The notes beneath the pieces were generated by a model. It was given only the letters and a program-made list of their open reading frames with translations. It searched no databases and was not told the origin of the DNA. The position numbers and the translations under genes were made by a program. Positions 1-8,129 of a DNA stretch of 64,000 nt are shown here, one piece after another (position 1 is the first letter of the stretch; every line of letters begins with the position of its first letter). This DNA comes from Devosia sp. Root685 (GTDB taxonomy: Bacteria; Pseudomonadota; Alphaproteobacteria; Rhizobiales; Devosiaceae): the NCBI RefSeq assembly GCF_001427875.1, contig NZ_LMHK01000002.1, forward strand, positions 1-64,000. The letters run 5' to 3'.

Positions 1-2
1 GG

Positions 3-86
3 CGACACATTGGCCATCTCGTACAGGCCATCGAGCCATCTGAGTGCGCAAATTATATCGCCAACGCCGGCTACAGAGCTACCTAA
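3..86 (+). mobile_element. C-terminal tail of an IS630-type transposase (partial)
   Basis: The third forward frame is open from the window edge to a TAA at 84-86 and ends in EPSECANYIANAGYRAT. This Pro-x-Glu-Cys-x-Asn-Tyr...Ala-Gly-Tyr ending is, from memory, characteristic of the last residues of IS630-family DDE transposases. Only 27 codons are visible, so the family call rests on the tail alone and it cannot be told whether the element is intact upstream. I did not find a terminal inverted repeat in the sequence that follows. Confidence 0.5.
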
Positions 87-122
87 ACGTGAAATGCTCG
101 AGGTGCCTACACCCCACTGGCT

Positions 123-180
123 GTCACCCCGGGGTTCATCCTGAGATCTCAAGTTGGGCCCCGGCCTTCGCCGGGGTGAC
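123..180. repeat. REP-like imperfect palindrome
   Basis: Arms gtcaccccgg (123-132) and ccggggtgac (171-180) enclose a segment containing gagatctcaa. Related sequence recurs near 24.1, 41.3 and 50.8 kb, so this is a dispersed intergenic repeat. It lies between the transposase tail and the 3' end of hemH. Confidence 0.55.
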
Positions 181-206
181 AACCGAGTTTTGAGACTGAA
201 CGCGGC

Positions 207-1229
207 TTACAGCCAGCCACTCAGCTCGCGCCGCACCATATCCTCGATCATGTCCATGCCGGCCGGGCTGTCATTCAGGCACGGGATATAGGCATATTTC
301 TCGCCCCCGGCCTGGAGAAATGTCTCCTTGCCGCCCATAGCGATTTCTTCGAGCGTCTCGATGCAATCGGCCGAAAATGCCGGCGCCAGGATCGCGACCT
401 TCTTGATGCCCTTGCCCGGCAGTGCTTCCAGCGTCTTGTCGGTATAGGGCTGCAGCCATTCCGTCGGCCCGAACCGGCTCTGGAACGTCACCATCAGCTT
501 CTCTTTCGGCCAGCCGAGATATTCCCGCACCAGCCGCGTCGTCTTGTGGCACTGGCAGTGGTAGGGGTCGCCCTTCTGCAGATATTCGACCGGCATGCCG
601 TGATAGCTGGTGATCACCACATCCGGCTCGAAATCAAGCGCCGCAACCCCGTCCCGGATCGAATTGCCCAGCGTCTCGATATATTTTGGGTCTTCGTAAT
701 AGGCCGGCGCCGTGCGCACGGCCGGCTGCCAGCGCATGGTCTTCAGCGCATCAAACGCCTTGTCGTTCGCAGTTGCCGTCGTTGTAGCAGAATACTGCGG
801 GTAGAGCGGCACGAGGAGTATTTTTTGGCAGCCCGCCTTTTGCATCTTTTCGAGCACGCTCTGCGTCGATGGATTGCCATAGCGCATGGCATATTCGACC
901 ATCACGCCATCCCCGCTCATACGCTCCGCCAGCGCCTCGGCCTGCCCCCGCGTGATAACGCGCAGCGGACTCTCGTTCCGCTCCTTGTCCCAGACCATGT
1001 CATAGGCATGCCCGGCCTTTTGCGGCCGGACATTGAGGATGACCAGATTGAGGATCGGCCACCAAAGCCATTTCGGCGTCTCGATCACGCGCGGATCGGA
1101 CAGGAATTCCTTGAGATAGCGCCGAACGCTCCAAAAATCCGTCGCATCGGGCGTACCGAGATTGAGCAGCACAACGCCAATCTTCTTTGCGACAACGGGG
1201 GGATGGCTGGGAGGCAGGTGATCGGACAT
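207..1229 (-). CDS. hemH: Ferrochelatase
   Basis: Inserts Fe2+ into protoporphyrin IX, the last step of protoheme synthesis, at the inner face of the cytoplasmic membrane. The 340-residue protein opens with a short leader and then VVLLNLGTPDA, the family's N-terminal signature. The metal-site histidine lies in the SYHGMP segment, and the conserved glutamate in SADCIETLEEI follows near the C terminus. FGPTEWLQPYT is also typical. The reading frame stays open upstream to a TTG at 1322, but the ATG at 1229 (MSDHLPPSHPP) gives the family's usual length. It faces away from the transposase tail. Heme made here would serve, among others, the cytochrome bc1 complex encoded at the other end of the window. 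Confidence 0.95.
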   Translation of the reverse strand: MSDHLPPSHPPVVAKKIGVVLLNLGTPDATDFWSVRRYLKEFLSDPRVIETPKWLWWPILNLVILNVRPQKAGHAYDMVWDKERNESPLRVITRGQAEALAERMSGDGVMVEYAMRYGNPSTQSVLEKMQKAGCQKILLVPLYPQYSATTTATANDKAFDALKTMRWQPAVRTAPAYYEDPKYIETLGNSIRDGVAALDFEPDVVITSYHGMPVEYLQKGDPYHCQCHKTTRLVREYLGWPKEKLMVTFQSRFGPTEWLQPYTDKTLEALPGKGIKKVAILAPAFSADCIETLEEIAMGGKETFLQAGGEKYAYIPCLNDSPAGMDMIEDMVRRELSGWL

Positions 1230-1331
1230 GGGGCGCCAGTTTGGAAAACTTCCAGAATTGCCGGCACCATAGCCAGTTCTCACCCCGCCGCAAGGCGGCG
1301 ATGGGTCGCGCTCTTGGCCCAATCTGACGCG

Positions 1332-3008
1332 CTAGAGGCTTGCCATCAGCAGCAACACGCCAAACAGCAGCACGAAAACCGCCCCGGCCAGTTCCGCCCA
1401 CCAGACCACGCCCTGCGCCAACTTGCTGTCACCGCCCCCGAGCCGGCTCACCAACCCCTTGGCGCCCACCGCGAGCGAAGCGAGCACGGCGACGGTTATC
1501 GCGGTCCCGAGCCCCATCAGCAGCACCGAAACGACACCCGCCAACAACACGCCCTGCGATAGTGCAAACACCATCACCACCAGCGCCCCGGAGCACGGCC
1601 GCAGCCCCACCGCCAGCACCACGCCCAGCTTTTCCCGCCAGCTCCCCTTGAGATCGGCAGGCGCGACAGCATGATGCATATGCTCGGCATGATGCTCATG
1701 CGAGTGATCGTGCTCATGCTCATGATGGTGCGCATGGTCATGTCCATGATGATGATCATGGCCGTGATCGTGCCCATCATGATCATGCCAGATGTCCCGT
1801 TTCACCGGCTCTTCATGATGATGATGGTGGTGCCCCCAGCCAAAAATCTTGCGCGCGATCAGCCAAACGCCCAGCAGCGCCACCAGCGCATAGCTCAGCA
1901 CACCAACCCAATAGGCCGCATCGCCCATGGCCGTACTGGTCATCTGCAACACGCCGGCCAACACCAGCACAAAGCCGATTGCCACCAGCGATTGCAGCAG
2001 CGCCGAGAGCGCGCTCAGCGCAATGCCCTGGCGCAATTGCCGTTCATTGGCGAGCACATAAGATGAGATCACCACCTTGCCATGCCCCGGCCCGGCCGCA
2101 TGGAAAATCCCATAAAGAAAGCTCAGCCCGCCCAGCACCCAGAACGCCGTCCAGTCCGTCCGCATCCGGTCGAGCGCATCCGTCATGGCATGATAGAAAT
2201 TCCGCTGCTGCTCCTGCACCCAGCCGAAAAAACCGCTCCGCGGCAGATTGAGTCCCGGTTCAGGCGGCGGGCCGCCAAAAGGCTTTGCCGGCCGCGCCTG
2301 CGCCACATGCGCCGTCGCGTCGAGCGCCGTCACCGGCGCCGGTGCATCACCGCACGAAATGACGATCATCCCCTGCGTGCCGCGCATCGCCGCCGCGAGG
2401 TCCGGCGGCAGTTCCAGCACTTCCGGCCCCAGCGCATAGAGCCGCTCTTCGGTCGCCCGATCCATCGGGCGCGGCGGCACCATTTCGGTACTGCAACTTG
2501 CCGGCGCATTTTCCAGCGTCACCTGCCCCACATCGGCAAAACTGATCGCCACATAATATTCCGCGTCGAAAATCCCCAGCTCAAAGCGCGGTCCCGGCGC
2601 CACCGGCTCGACGGCATTGATGGAAAAATCCAGCGTTACCTTATTGCCCTCGTAGCGCATGCGCTGATCGCCCGCCGACGTGAAATGCACGTCATCGCCG
2701 GCCACCGTATAAAACCCATATTCGGCCAGCCCGACCATGTTTTCGTCGGCCAGGTCCTGCATTTCCTCGGACGAGACAATGCCGTCGCCATTGGTATCGA
2801 GACCCTGCACCATCCACACCGAAAAGGCCGTGTCAAAAGTCCAGCTATTGCGCAGCGTCGCAATCCGGCCTGCATCGTCAAAAACGACGGCAACCTTGGC
2901 ATCGATGAAAATATGCGGATGCGCCATGACCGGCTGAACCAGCCCGAACAGCACCAGAAACAGCCCCGCAAACCGCAGAGCCCACGCCCCAAAACGCGAA
3001 AAACCCAC
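1332..3008 (-). CDS. DUF1007-NicO fusion: nickel/cobalt-type transporter with periplasmic N-terminal domain
   Basis: 558 residues in two parts. Residues 1-29 look like a signal peptide ending in VMAHPH. Residues ~30-215 match the DUF1007 type and contain an EF-hand-like loop, DTNGDGIVSSEE. From ~290 on the protein is a NicO/RcnA-type membrane transporter with the HAAGPGHGK and GLRPCSGA motifs on separate membrane segments. A long His/Asp/Glu-rich loop (~residues 391-449) lies between them and probably binds metal. In many alphaproteobacteria the DUF1007 and NicO parts are neighbouring genes; here they are one frame. The direction of transport (Ni/Co efflux or uptake) cannot be told from sequence. 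The start is GTG at 3008; a 13-bp direct repeat (cccacgccccaaa) around it leaves the exact start uncertain. A LysR gene ends 12 nt upstream on the same strand. Confidence 0.85.
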   Translation of the reverse strand: MGFSRFGAWALRFAGLFLVLFGLVQPVMAHPHIFIDAKVAVVFDDAGRIATLRNSWTFDTAFSVWMVQGLDTNGDGIVSSEEMQDLADENMVGLAEYGFYTVAGDDVHFTSAGDQRMRYEGNKVTLDFSINAVEPVAPGPRFELGIFDAEYYVAISFADVGQVTLENAPASCSTEMVPPRPMDRATEERLYALGPEVLELPPDLAAAMRGTQGMIVISCGDAPAPVTALDATAHVAQARPAKPFGGPPPEPGLNLPRSGFFGWVQEQQRNFYHAMTDALDRMRTDWTAFWVLGGLSFLYGIFHAAGPGHGKVVISSYVLANERQLRQGIALSALSALLQSLVAIGFVLVLAGVLQMTSTAMGDAAYWVGVLSYALVALLGVWLIARKIFGWGHHHHHHEEPVKRDIWHDHDGHDHGHDHHHGHDHAHHHEHEHDHSHEHHAEHMHHAVAPADLKGSWREKLGVVLAVGLRPCSGALVVMVFALSQGVLLAGVVSVLLMGLGTAITVAVLASLAVGAKGLVSRLGGGDSKLAQGVVWWAELAGAVFVLLFGVLLLMASL

Positions 3009-3020
3009 GCCCCAAACCCG

Positions 3021-3929
3021 TCAGTTGATCGGGTGCACTGCGAACCAGTCCACCAGATGGTCGATCAATGCCCGCACTTTGCCGGCCAGATGCCGCCGGT
3101 GCGGATAAACCGCCTGCAGCGTCTGTCCCGTCGGCAGAAAGCCAGACAGCACCGGCACGAGTTCGCCACTCGCCACCAGCGGGTCAGCGAGATAGGACGG
3201 CAATACGACAAATCCGAGGCCCATTGCCGCCGCCTTGCGCGCGGCCAGCGGCGAATTGACCCGCAGCGGCCCGCTCACCGGCACGGAAATCGTCTTGTCA
3301 TTCTCGATGAAGCGCCAGTTCGATTGGCCCTGCAGATTGACGTCGATGATGCAGGGCAAATGCCTGAGATCATCGGGATGCTGCGGCACACCAATGGTCT
3401 TGATCAGCCCCGGCGACGCCCCCACCACCACATGCATATCGGCAATTTTTCGCGCGATCAGCGAAGAATCGCCCAGCGTCGAAATCCGCAAGGCCACATC
3501 GATCCCCTCGTCGACGAGATCGACATAACGATCCTCCAGCCGCAGATCGAGCGTCACCTTCGGATACTTCTTGAGATATTCGAAGATCGCTGGCGCCAGT
3601 GTCGACTCGCCAAAATTGCGCGGCGCCGAAACCCGCAGCATGCCGCGCGGCTCGGCCGTCTGGTCGGTAATCGTCGCATCGAGATCGTCAAGCTGCTGCA
3701 ACAGCGAAGAGGCCTCGCGATAGTAAGCCTCCCCCGCCTCGGTCAGGCTCAGTTTCCGCGTCGTGCGGTTCATCAGCCGCACCCCGAGATAGTCCTCGAG
3801 ATCGGTCACATATTTGCTGAGCAGCGCCTTTGAGCGGCCATGGGAGCGCGCCGCCGCCGAAAATCCACCGGCATCAAAGACCTGCACGAATGCGCGAATG
3901 CGGGCAAGATCCTGCAAATTGGCCTCCAT
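3021..3929 (-). CDS. LysR-family transcriptional regulator
   Basis: 302 residues, the family's normal length. The N-terminal winged helix-turn-helix (residues ~5-65; GGFSAAARSHGRSKALLSKY, then LEDYLGVRLMNRTTRKLSLT) is followed by a periplasmic-binding-like effector domain beginning near residue 90. It is closest in feel to the subgroup with the MNRTTRKLSLTEAG sequence, which often acts on neighbouring redox or efflux genes. Unlike most LysR genes it is not divergent from its neighbour: it lies directly upstream of the DUF1007-NicO gene on the same strand with a 12-nt gap, so the two may be co-transcribed. Effector and target are unknown. Confidence 0.9.
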   Translation of the reverse strand: MEANLQDLARIRAFVQVFDAGGFSAAARSHGRSKALLSKYVTDLEDYLGVRLMNRTTRKLSLTEAGEAYYREASSLLQQLDDLDATITDQTAEPRGMLRVSAPRNFGESTLAPAIFEYLKKYPKVTLDLRLEDRYVDLVDEGIDVALRISTLGDSSLIARKIADMHVVVGASPGLIKTIGVPQHPDDLRHLPCIIDVNLQGQSNWRFIENDKTISVPVSGPLRVNSPLAARKAAAMGLGFVVLPSYLADPLVASGELVPVLSGFLPTGQTLQAVYPHRRHLAGKVRALIDHLVDWFAVHPIN

Positions 3930-4028
3930 TGCCGGGAATCATCCAAACGGCATTGCACCGCTGAACACCACCAATCGACGCATAACTCATCTGCAATGAG
4001 TGAACAATAACGGGTCTTGGAACCAGCC

Positions 4029-4153
4029 GACATTCAGGTCAGGATGAGGCGAAAATGGCGGTTTTCGAGAACCGGAGCGCAGCGTACGTTTGGGTACGTG
4101 AGCACCGGAAGCGCAGAAAACTGGCATTTGCAGACCAGCATCACCTGAACGTC
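4029..4153 (+). ncRNA. ~125-nt structured element, copy 1 of 3 (possible small RNA)
   Basis: The whole segment can fold as one long hairpin. Outer arms gacattcaggt...gatg (from 4029) and catcacctgaacgtc (to 4153) pair. The middle stem aatggcggttttc pairs with gaaaactggcatt. The core holds accggagcgcagcg, a small cgtac/gtacg hairpin and gagcaccggaagcgc. Two more copies lie at 29838-29976 and 35812-35935. The outer arms differ in sequence between copies but still pair, and the middle stem changes gttttc/gaaaac to gtcttc/gaagac. The core resembles my recollection of the alphaproteobacterial 'suhB' RNA motif; this is unverified. Strand is assumed from that recollection. Confidence 0.45.
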
Positions 4154-4236
4154 GAGTGGTTCTGGGCGTTCTCTGATTAACGATAGGATAGATGCGTCAT
4201 CGACGCGCAACCGGAGTTCGGACTATTTTCCTGCTC

Positions 4237-4659
4237 ATGGCCAGACCCTCACCCAGCTCCTCGCTCTATCAGCTCATTGCGGCTGGGCAATTGGCGCATA
4301 AGGCTTTGCTCGTTCCGCTCAAGGAACGCGGCCTCGAGCCCGGCGACGATGCTGTCCTCTTCGAACTCGGACGCTCCGGCACGACGGAACAGCATCTGGC
4401 CGAAACGCTGGGCCTGCCGCTCGACATGCTCGAACCGCGGCTCACCCGCCTCATCGGCCGCGATCTCGTCGATCGCCGCGCCGTCGGCCCCGAGCTCGTT
4501 CCTGGCATCGCCCTCACCGAGCGCGGCATCCGCATCCGCAATAGTCTCGCCGATCATTGGGCCCAGCTCGAAGAGGCGCTCCTGGGCGAACTCAAGCCCA
4601 AGCAGCGCAAGAAATTCGGCCAGATTCTCCGCCGCTTCACCGACCTTCTGCAATTTTGA
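4237..4659 (+). CDS. MarR-like winged-helix regulator
   Basis: 140 residues. Helix content and the pattern TTEQHLAETLGLPLDMLEPR, then LTRLIGRDLVDRRA and ALTERGIRIRNSL match the DNA-binding core of MarR proteins (recognition helix, wing and following helix). KPKQRKKFGQILRRFTDLL near the end is the usual C-terminal dimerisation helix. It is shorter than typical MarR proteins at the N terminus. The frame is open to an upstream ATG at 4192, which would add 15 residues; neither start has a convincing ribosome binding site, and 4237 (MARPSPSS) is chosen by protein context. It stands alone between the structured element and the SH3-domain gene, so no target is suggested. Confidence 0.75.
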   Translation: MARPSPSSSLYQLIAAGQLAHKALLVPLKERGLEPGDDAVLFELGRSGTTEQHLAETLGLPLDMLEPRLTRLIGRDLVDRRAVGPELVPGIALTERGIRIRNSLADHWAQLEEALLGELKPKQRKKFGQILRRFTDLLQF

Positions 4660-4809
4660 GTGTTTTGCCCCCGTCCGGCGCAACGCGCTGACGCTTCGCG
4701 CATTTCCTGAAGTGATTGTCTGAAGGCTTCGTTCAGTCTGGGTTCATCCACAATGGGCTTTAGTGGGTACAGGCAAAAACAAGCCAACGACAGGGAAAGG
4801 AGAACTCCC

Positions 4810-5295
4810 ATGGCTCTTAATCGCAAGCTGATCACGTCCGCGCTTGCCACCCTGGCAGTGCTGGCGACCACCGCTGCGGCCTCCGCCGCGCCTGCAATCG
4901 CCACCGGCAATGTCAACGTGCGCTCCGGTCCGGGCACCGGCTACGCTGTAGTCGATGCGCTGCGTCGCGGCGAACGCGTGGATATCCAATACTGCCGCGG
5001 CAGCTGGTGCTTCGTTGAAAAGCGCGGCCCCGATGGCTGGGTTTCCGCCAATTATCTGTCCAGCGGCAATGGCGGCGGATGGAATGGTGGCTGGGATGGC
5101 GGCTATGAACCCGCTCCACCGCCGCGCCCGCCGCACTGGAACCCGCGTCCTCCGCGTCCGCCGCACTGGAACCCCAATCCGCGCCCGCCACATTGGGGCG
5201 GCGGCCCCCGTCCATATCCGCAGCCCTATCCGGTCAATCCGGGCGCCAGCTTCTGCTTCAACGGCCCCAACGGCTACTTCTGCGCCGGCAGCTAA
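4810..5295 (+). CDS. Secreted SH3-domain protein with proline-rich tail
   Basis: 161 residues. Residues 1-~28 form a signal peptide ending at ASAAPA. Residues ~30-80 are a bacterial SH3 (SH3b) domain with the hallmark NVNVRSGPGTGYAVV and a closing GWVSANYL; four Cys residues occur in the mature protein and may form disulfides. The rest is low-complexity, rich in Gly, Pro, Trp and His, with PPRPPHWNP-type repeats. SH3b domains usually bind cell-wall peptides, so a periplasmic or surface role is likely, but no substrate can be named. The ATG at 4810 is preceded by aaaggaga. The gene is monocistronic and ends at a strong terminator. Confidence 0.85.
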   Translation: MALNRKLITSALATLAVLATTAAASAAPAIATGNVNVRSGPGTGYAVVDALRRGERVDIQYCRGSWCFVEKRGPDGWVSANYLSSGNGGGWNGGWDGGYEPAPPPRPPHWNPRPPRPPHWNPNPRPPHWGGGPRPYPQPYPVNPGASFCFNGPNGYFCAGS

Positions 5296-5317
5296 ATCCG
5301 GCAGATACGCAAATCAG

Positions 5318-5347
5318 ACGCACCGGGTCCCCACCCGGTGCGTTTTT
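5318..5347 (+). terminator. Intrinsic terminator of the SH3-domain gene
   Basis: An 11-bp perfect stem, acgcaccgggt (5318-5328) with acccggtgcgt (5333-5343), has a four-base loop and runs into five T. It ends where the convergent membrane-protein gene stops. Confidence 0.85.
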
Positions 5348-5781
5348 CATTCCACCGTCAACCGCTCGACATCGACGCCATATCGCTCCAGCGGAGCCCG
5401 CGCCTTGCGCACCAAAAATTCGTTTAAGCCATAGGCGACGATCCCGCCCACGGCCACGGCAATGCCAAAACCGCGCCACCCGTCCTGGCTGGCAATCGTG
5501 ATCGCCGAAAACAACGTCACGCCGCCCACCCCGAGCAGAAACCAGCCCCGTTTCTGGCTCGCCACGCGAAAATTCCGCGCTCCCGCATGCAGCAGATCGC
5601 GCAATTCGCTATCGCTCATGGCGACGAGTTCGGCATTGCGCCGCTCGCGCCGGATGGTCTCGATATAGGCGTCCACCCGCCGCAGGGTCAGCGCCTCGCG
5701 CGCCTTGGTCACCTTTCCGCGGGTAAGCAGCGTCCAGCCGCCACCGATCAGCAGCAGCACCAAGGCGATTTGTAGCCACAT
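5347..5781 (-). CDS. Small membrane protein of unknown function
   Basis: 144 residues. One membrane segment at the N terminus (LQIALVLLLIGGGWTLL), a charged cytoplasmic-looking middle (residues ~20-75), then two closely spaced hydrophobic segments (GWFLLGVGGVTLFSAITI and GFGIAVAVGGIVAYGLNEFL) and a short charged tail. I do not recognise the family. The ATG at 5781 has an excellent ribosome binding site (gggagg). It is convergent with the SH3-domain gene, whose terminator abuts its stop. Confidence 0.7.
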   Translation of the reverse strand: MWLQIALVLLLIGGGWTLLTRGKVTKAREALTLRRVDAYIETIRRERRNAELVAMSDSELRDLLHAGARNFRVASQKRGWFLLGVGGVTLFSAITIASQDGWRGFGIAVAVGGIVAYGLNEFLVRKARAPLERYGVDVERLTVE

Positions 5782-5841
5782 GCAAAAGCCTCCCTTTTCT
5801 AAGCTTCACATGCCTATTCGAGCGCGCGCCTGCAAGACCCT

Positions 5842-6759
5842 CTATTCCTCGCCCACCGGCGCCACCGCCACCCCGGGAATCCGCTTCCGCCGTTCCCGCG
5901 CCATCACCACCAGCCCCGCCGCCACGATAACGGCCGCGCCTATGAGCGAGATCGGATCGATCCACTGCCCGAAAACCACAATGCTGAGCACGATGGCCCA
6001 GGGCAGCGAGAAATAATTGAACGGCTGCAACACGCTGGCCGGCGCCATGGTCAGCGCATAGACCATTAGCCCGTGGCCGGCACAGGTGGTCAGCATGGTC
6101 ACGACAACAAGCGCAAAATCGGTCCACGGCATCGGCTGCCAGAAAAATATCCCGACCCCGCTCGACATGACGAGCCCCACCAGCGCGCCATAGGCAAGGC
6201 TCGTCGCGGCGCTGTCGCTGGCCGAAACCTGCCGCGTCAAGACTATATAGAGAGCATAAAATGCCGCCGAAGCCAGCGCGAAGGCCACGCCCCATTCAAG
6301 CGGCACGCCGCCCGGCCGCAGAATGATCAGCGCCCCCAAAAGCCCCGCCCCGACTGCCGCAAAGCGGAAAACACCGACCTTCTCGCCCAGAATCGGAATC
6401 GCAAAAACCGTCACCAGCAGCGGATAGACGATGACGATGGCCTGCAATTCCCCCAGCGCCACGGTCTGCAGCGCAATGGCAAAGCACCAGATATCGGCCA
6501 TCAACAAGACGCCGCGCAGGATTTGCCGCTTCGGCATTTTCGAATGCAGCGCCTGACGCAGCGGCCCCTGCCGCAGCACGATGATGAGCGCGAAGACGGC
6601 AAAGCCCCAATAGCGCATCATAGTGATCTGGAAGGGCGAATGCTCCTGCACCAAGAGCTTGGCGACGGCGTCCTGAACCCCGAAGACGGCGATGGTGGTG
6701 AGGGTAAGCGCAATCGCGCGGCCGAGATTGTCCGCGCGTGTATCAAGGGGGGAGGACAT
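5842..6759 (-). CDS. DMT-family (EamA) permease
   Basis: 305 residues with about ten hydrophobic segments, formed by two EamA repeats of roughly 140 residues each. The first begins at LGRAIALTLTTIAVFGVQDAV and carries the loop QEHSPFQITMMRYWGFA; the second begins near LEWGVAFALASAAFYALYIV. Family members export amino acids, drugs or metabolites; substrate cannot be inferred here. The frame is open to 6792, but the ATG at 6759 (MSSPLDTRADNLG) is preferred. It runs in the same direction as the small membrane protein downstream with a gap of about 60 nt. Confidence 0.85.
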   Translation of the reverse strand: MSSPLDTRADNLGRAIALTLTTIAVFGVQDAVAKLLVQEHSPFQITMMRYWGFAVFALIIVLRQGPLRQALHSKMPKRQILRGVLLMADIWCFAIALQTVALGELQAIVIVYPLLVTVFAIPILGEKVGVFRFAAVGAGLLGALIILRPGGVPLEWGVAFALASAAFYALYIVLTRQVSASDSAATSLAYGALVGLVMSSGVGIFFWQPMPWTDFALVVVTMLTTCAGHGLMVYALTMAPASVLQPFNYFSLPWAIVLSIVVFGQWIDPISLIGAAVIVAAGLVVMARERRKRIPGVAVAPVGEE

Positions 6760-6831
6760 GGTCACCGAAGACAAGAGTGTGGCGCCTCGCAAATATCGGC
6801 CTCGCGGGGCGCCGGAAGGCTAGCGCAAGAT

Positions 6832-7140
6832 TTAGGCCTTAGCCATGGCGGACTTGACGATGCCCACGATTGCCGTCAGCACGCCACCGCCGACAAGACC
6901 CGTCGCGCCCTGCCCGGCAAGAGCGCCGAGATCGAGGCCACCCGTGCCGGCCGCTGCACCCACCAGCGTGTCGAGACCGGGAATCCGGCCAGCAAGCCAA
7001 GTGACCACCAGGCCGCCGATCGCACCGACAATGGTATTGCCGGAGGTACCGAGGCTGAGGTTCTTGGCAAGTTGTCCGATAACGTTGCCGCCGGCACCGC
7101 CGCCAATCAACTGAACGAGAATAGGCACTAAGACTTCCAT
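6832..7140 (-). CDS. Small Gly/Ala-rich membrane-associated protein, unknown
   Basis: 102 residues, very rich in Gly, Ala, Leu and Val, with glycine-zipper-like stretches (VPILVQLIGGGAGGNVIG; TIVGAIGGLVVTWLAG; GLVGGGVLTAIVGIV). There is no clear signal peptide. The composition suggests a membrane-inserting or self-assembling protein. The ATG at 7140 has a strong ribosome binding site (gagggg). I do not recognise a characterised family; similar short proteins occur, from memory, in many Hyphomicrobiales. The 200 nt upstream hold no other gene. Confidence 0.65.
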   Translation of the reverse strand: MEVLVPILVQLIGGGAGGNVIGQLAKNLSLGTSGNTIVGAIGGLVVTWLAGRIPGLDTLVGAAAGTGGLDLGALAGQGATGLVGGGVLTAIVGIVKSAMAKA

Positions 7141-7343
7141 TTTAGTCCCCTCTTTTTCACGGAATCTCCAACGTCCGTGTAGAGAAAGTCTAATCCTCCT
7201 CGCTCAACAGTGAAAGCACAAAGCTGCTGCCGTATTCTGTCATCGCATCGAGGATAGATGAGGCCGGGGAAGCACTTGCGCTTTTCTCACAACCCTCACG
7301 CCCCGATTGAAGCCCACCGTCAATCCGGCCTATTGTCCGCCCG

Positions 7344-8129
7344 ATGTCCGAAACGCCCCGAATCTTTCCAAATCATCCCGGCACAGCGCTCGTCACCGGC
7401 GCCAGCACCCGCATCGGCGCCGCCATCGCACGCGCCCTTGCCGGGGCCGGCCACGCTGTCATCGTCCACTTCCGCTCGAACGAAAGCCGCGCGCGTGATC
7501 TCGCCGGGGAAATCACCGCAGCCGGCGGCCGCGCCGCCACCGTCAAAGCCGATCTCGCCAGCCGCGCCGACCGCGCCGAGCTGATCGCCAGAGCCCAAAA
7601 ACCCTTCGGCCCGCTGACGATCCTCGTCAACAATGCCTCGGTCTTTCATCCCGACAGTATCCGCGATGTGAACGAAGAGCTCTGGGACCAGCACTTTTCC
7701 ATCCACGCCGAAGCCCCCATATTTCTCTCGCGCGACTTTGCCGCGCAGCTGCCCAACGGCGTGGAGGGAAACATCATCAACATGATCGACGAACGGGTTC
7801 TAAAACCGAGCCCCGCCTATTTCAGCTATACCCTCTCGAAATCCGTGCTCTGGACCGCCACCCAGACCATGGCCCAGTCCCTCGCGCCCGCCATTCGCGT
7901 CAACGCCATTGGCCCCGGCCCCGTCCTGCCCCATGAAGGCCAAAGCGCGGAAGACTTCGAAGAGAGCCTGAAAACCCTGCCGTTGAAACGCCACGCCGAC
8001 CCCGAAGCCATCGCCCAGGGCGTCCTCGCCATTCTCTCCATGCCATCCTTCACCGGCCAGATGCTCGCCCTCGATGGCGGCAAGCATCTCGATTATCCCA
8101 GCCGCCGCGGCCCCACGCCCCGAAAATGA
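7344..8129 (+). CDS. SDR oxidoreductase of the pteridine-reductase (FolM/PTR1) type
   Basis: 261 residues with a Rossmann fold. The cofactor loop is TGASTRIG, where an Arg stands where most SDRs have Gly, as in PTR1 and FolM and consistent with NADPH use. NNAS is present. The usual catalytic Ser is replaced by Asp (NMIDER), followed 13 residues later by the YTLSK pair; Asp-x12-Tyr-x3-Lys is the layout of pteridine reductase 1. The C-terminal [12 protein letters not shown] is standard for SDRs. Reduction of dihydromonapterin or dihydrofolate is therefore a reasonable guess, not shown. Its TGA overlaps the uvrC ATG by 4 nt, so the two genes are co-transcribed and translationally coupled. Confidence 0.85.
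   Translation: MSETPRIFPNHPGTALVTGASTRIGAAIARALAGAGHAVIVHFRSNESRARDLAGEITAAGGRAATVKADLASRADRAELIARAQKPFGPLTILVNNASVFHPDSIRDVNEELWDQHFSIHAEAPIFLSRDFAAQLPNGVEGNIINMIDERVLKPSPAYFSYTLSKSVLWTATQTMAQSLAPAIRVNAIGPGPVLPHEGQSAEDFEESLKTLPLKRHADPEAIAQGVLAILSMPSFTGQMLALDGGKHLDYPSRRGPTPRK

Noticed and set aside
2082-3833. 583-codon open frame opposite the NicO and LysR genes
   Set aside because: Spans two convincing genes on the other strand and is rich in Arg, His and Pro without any domain.
3930-4028. Possible small gene between lysR and the structured element
   Set aside because: No frame with a ribosome binding site or coding-like composition.
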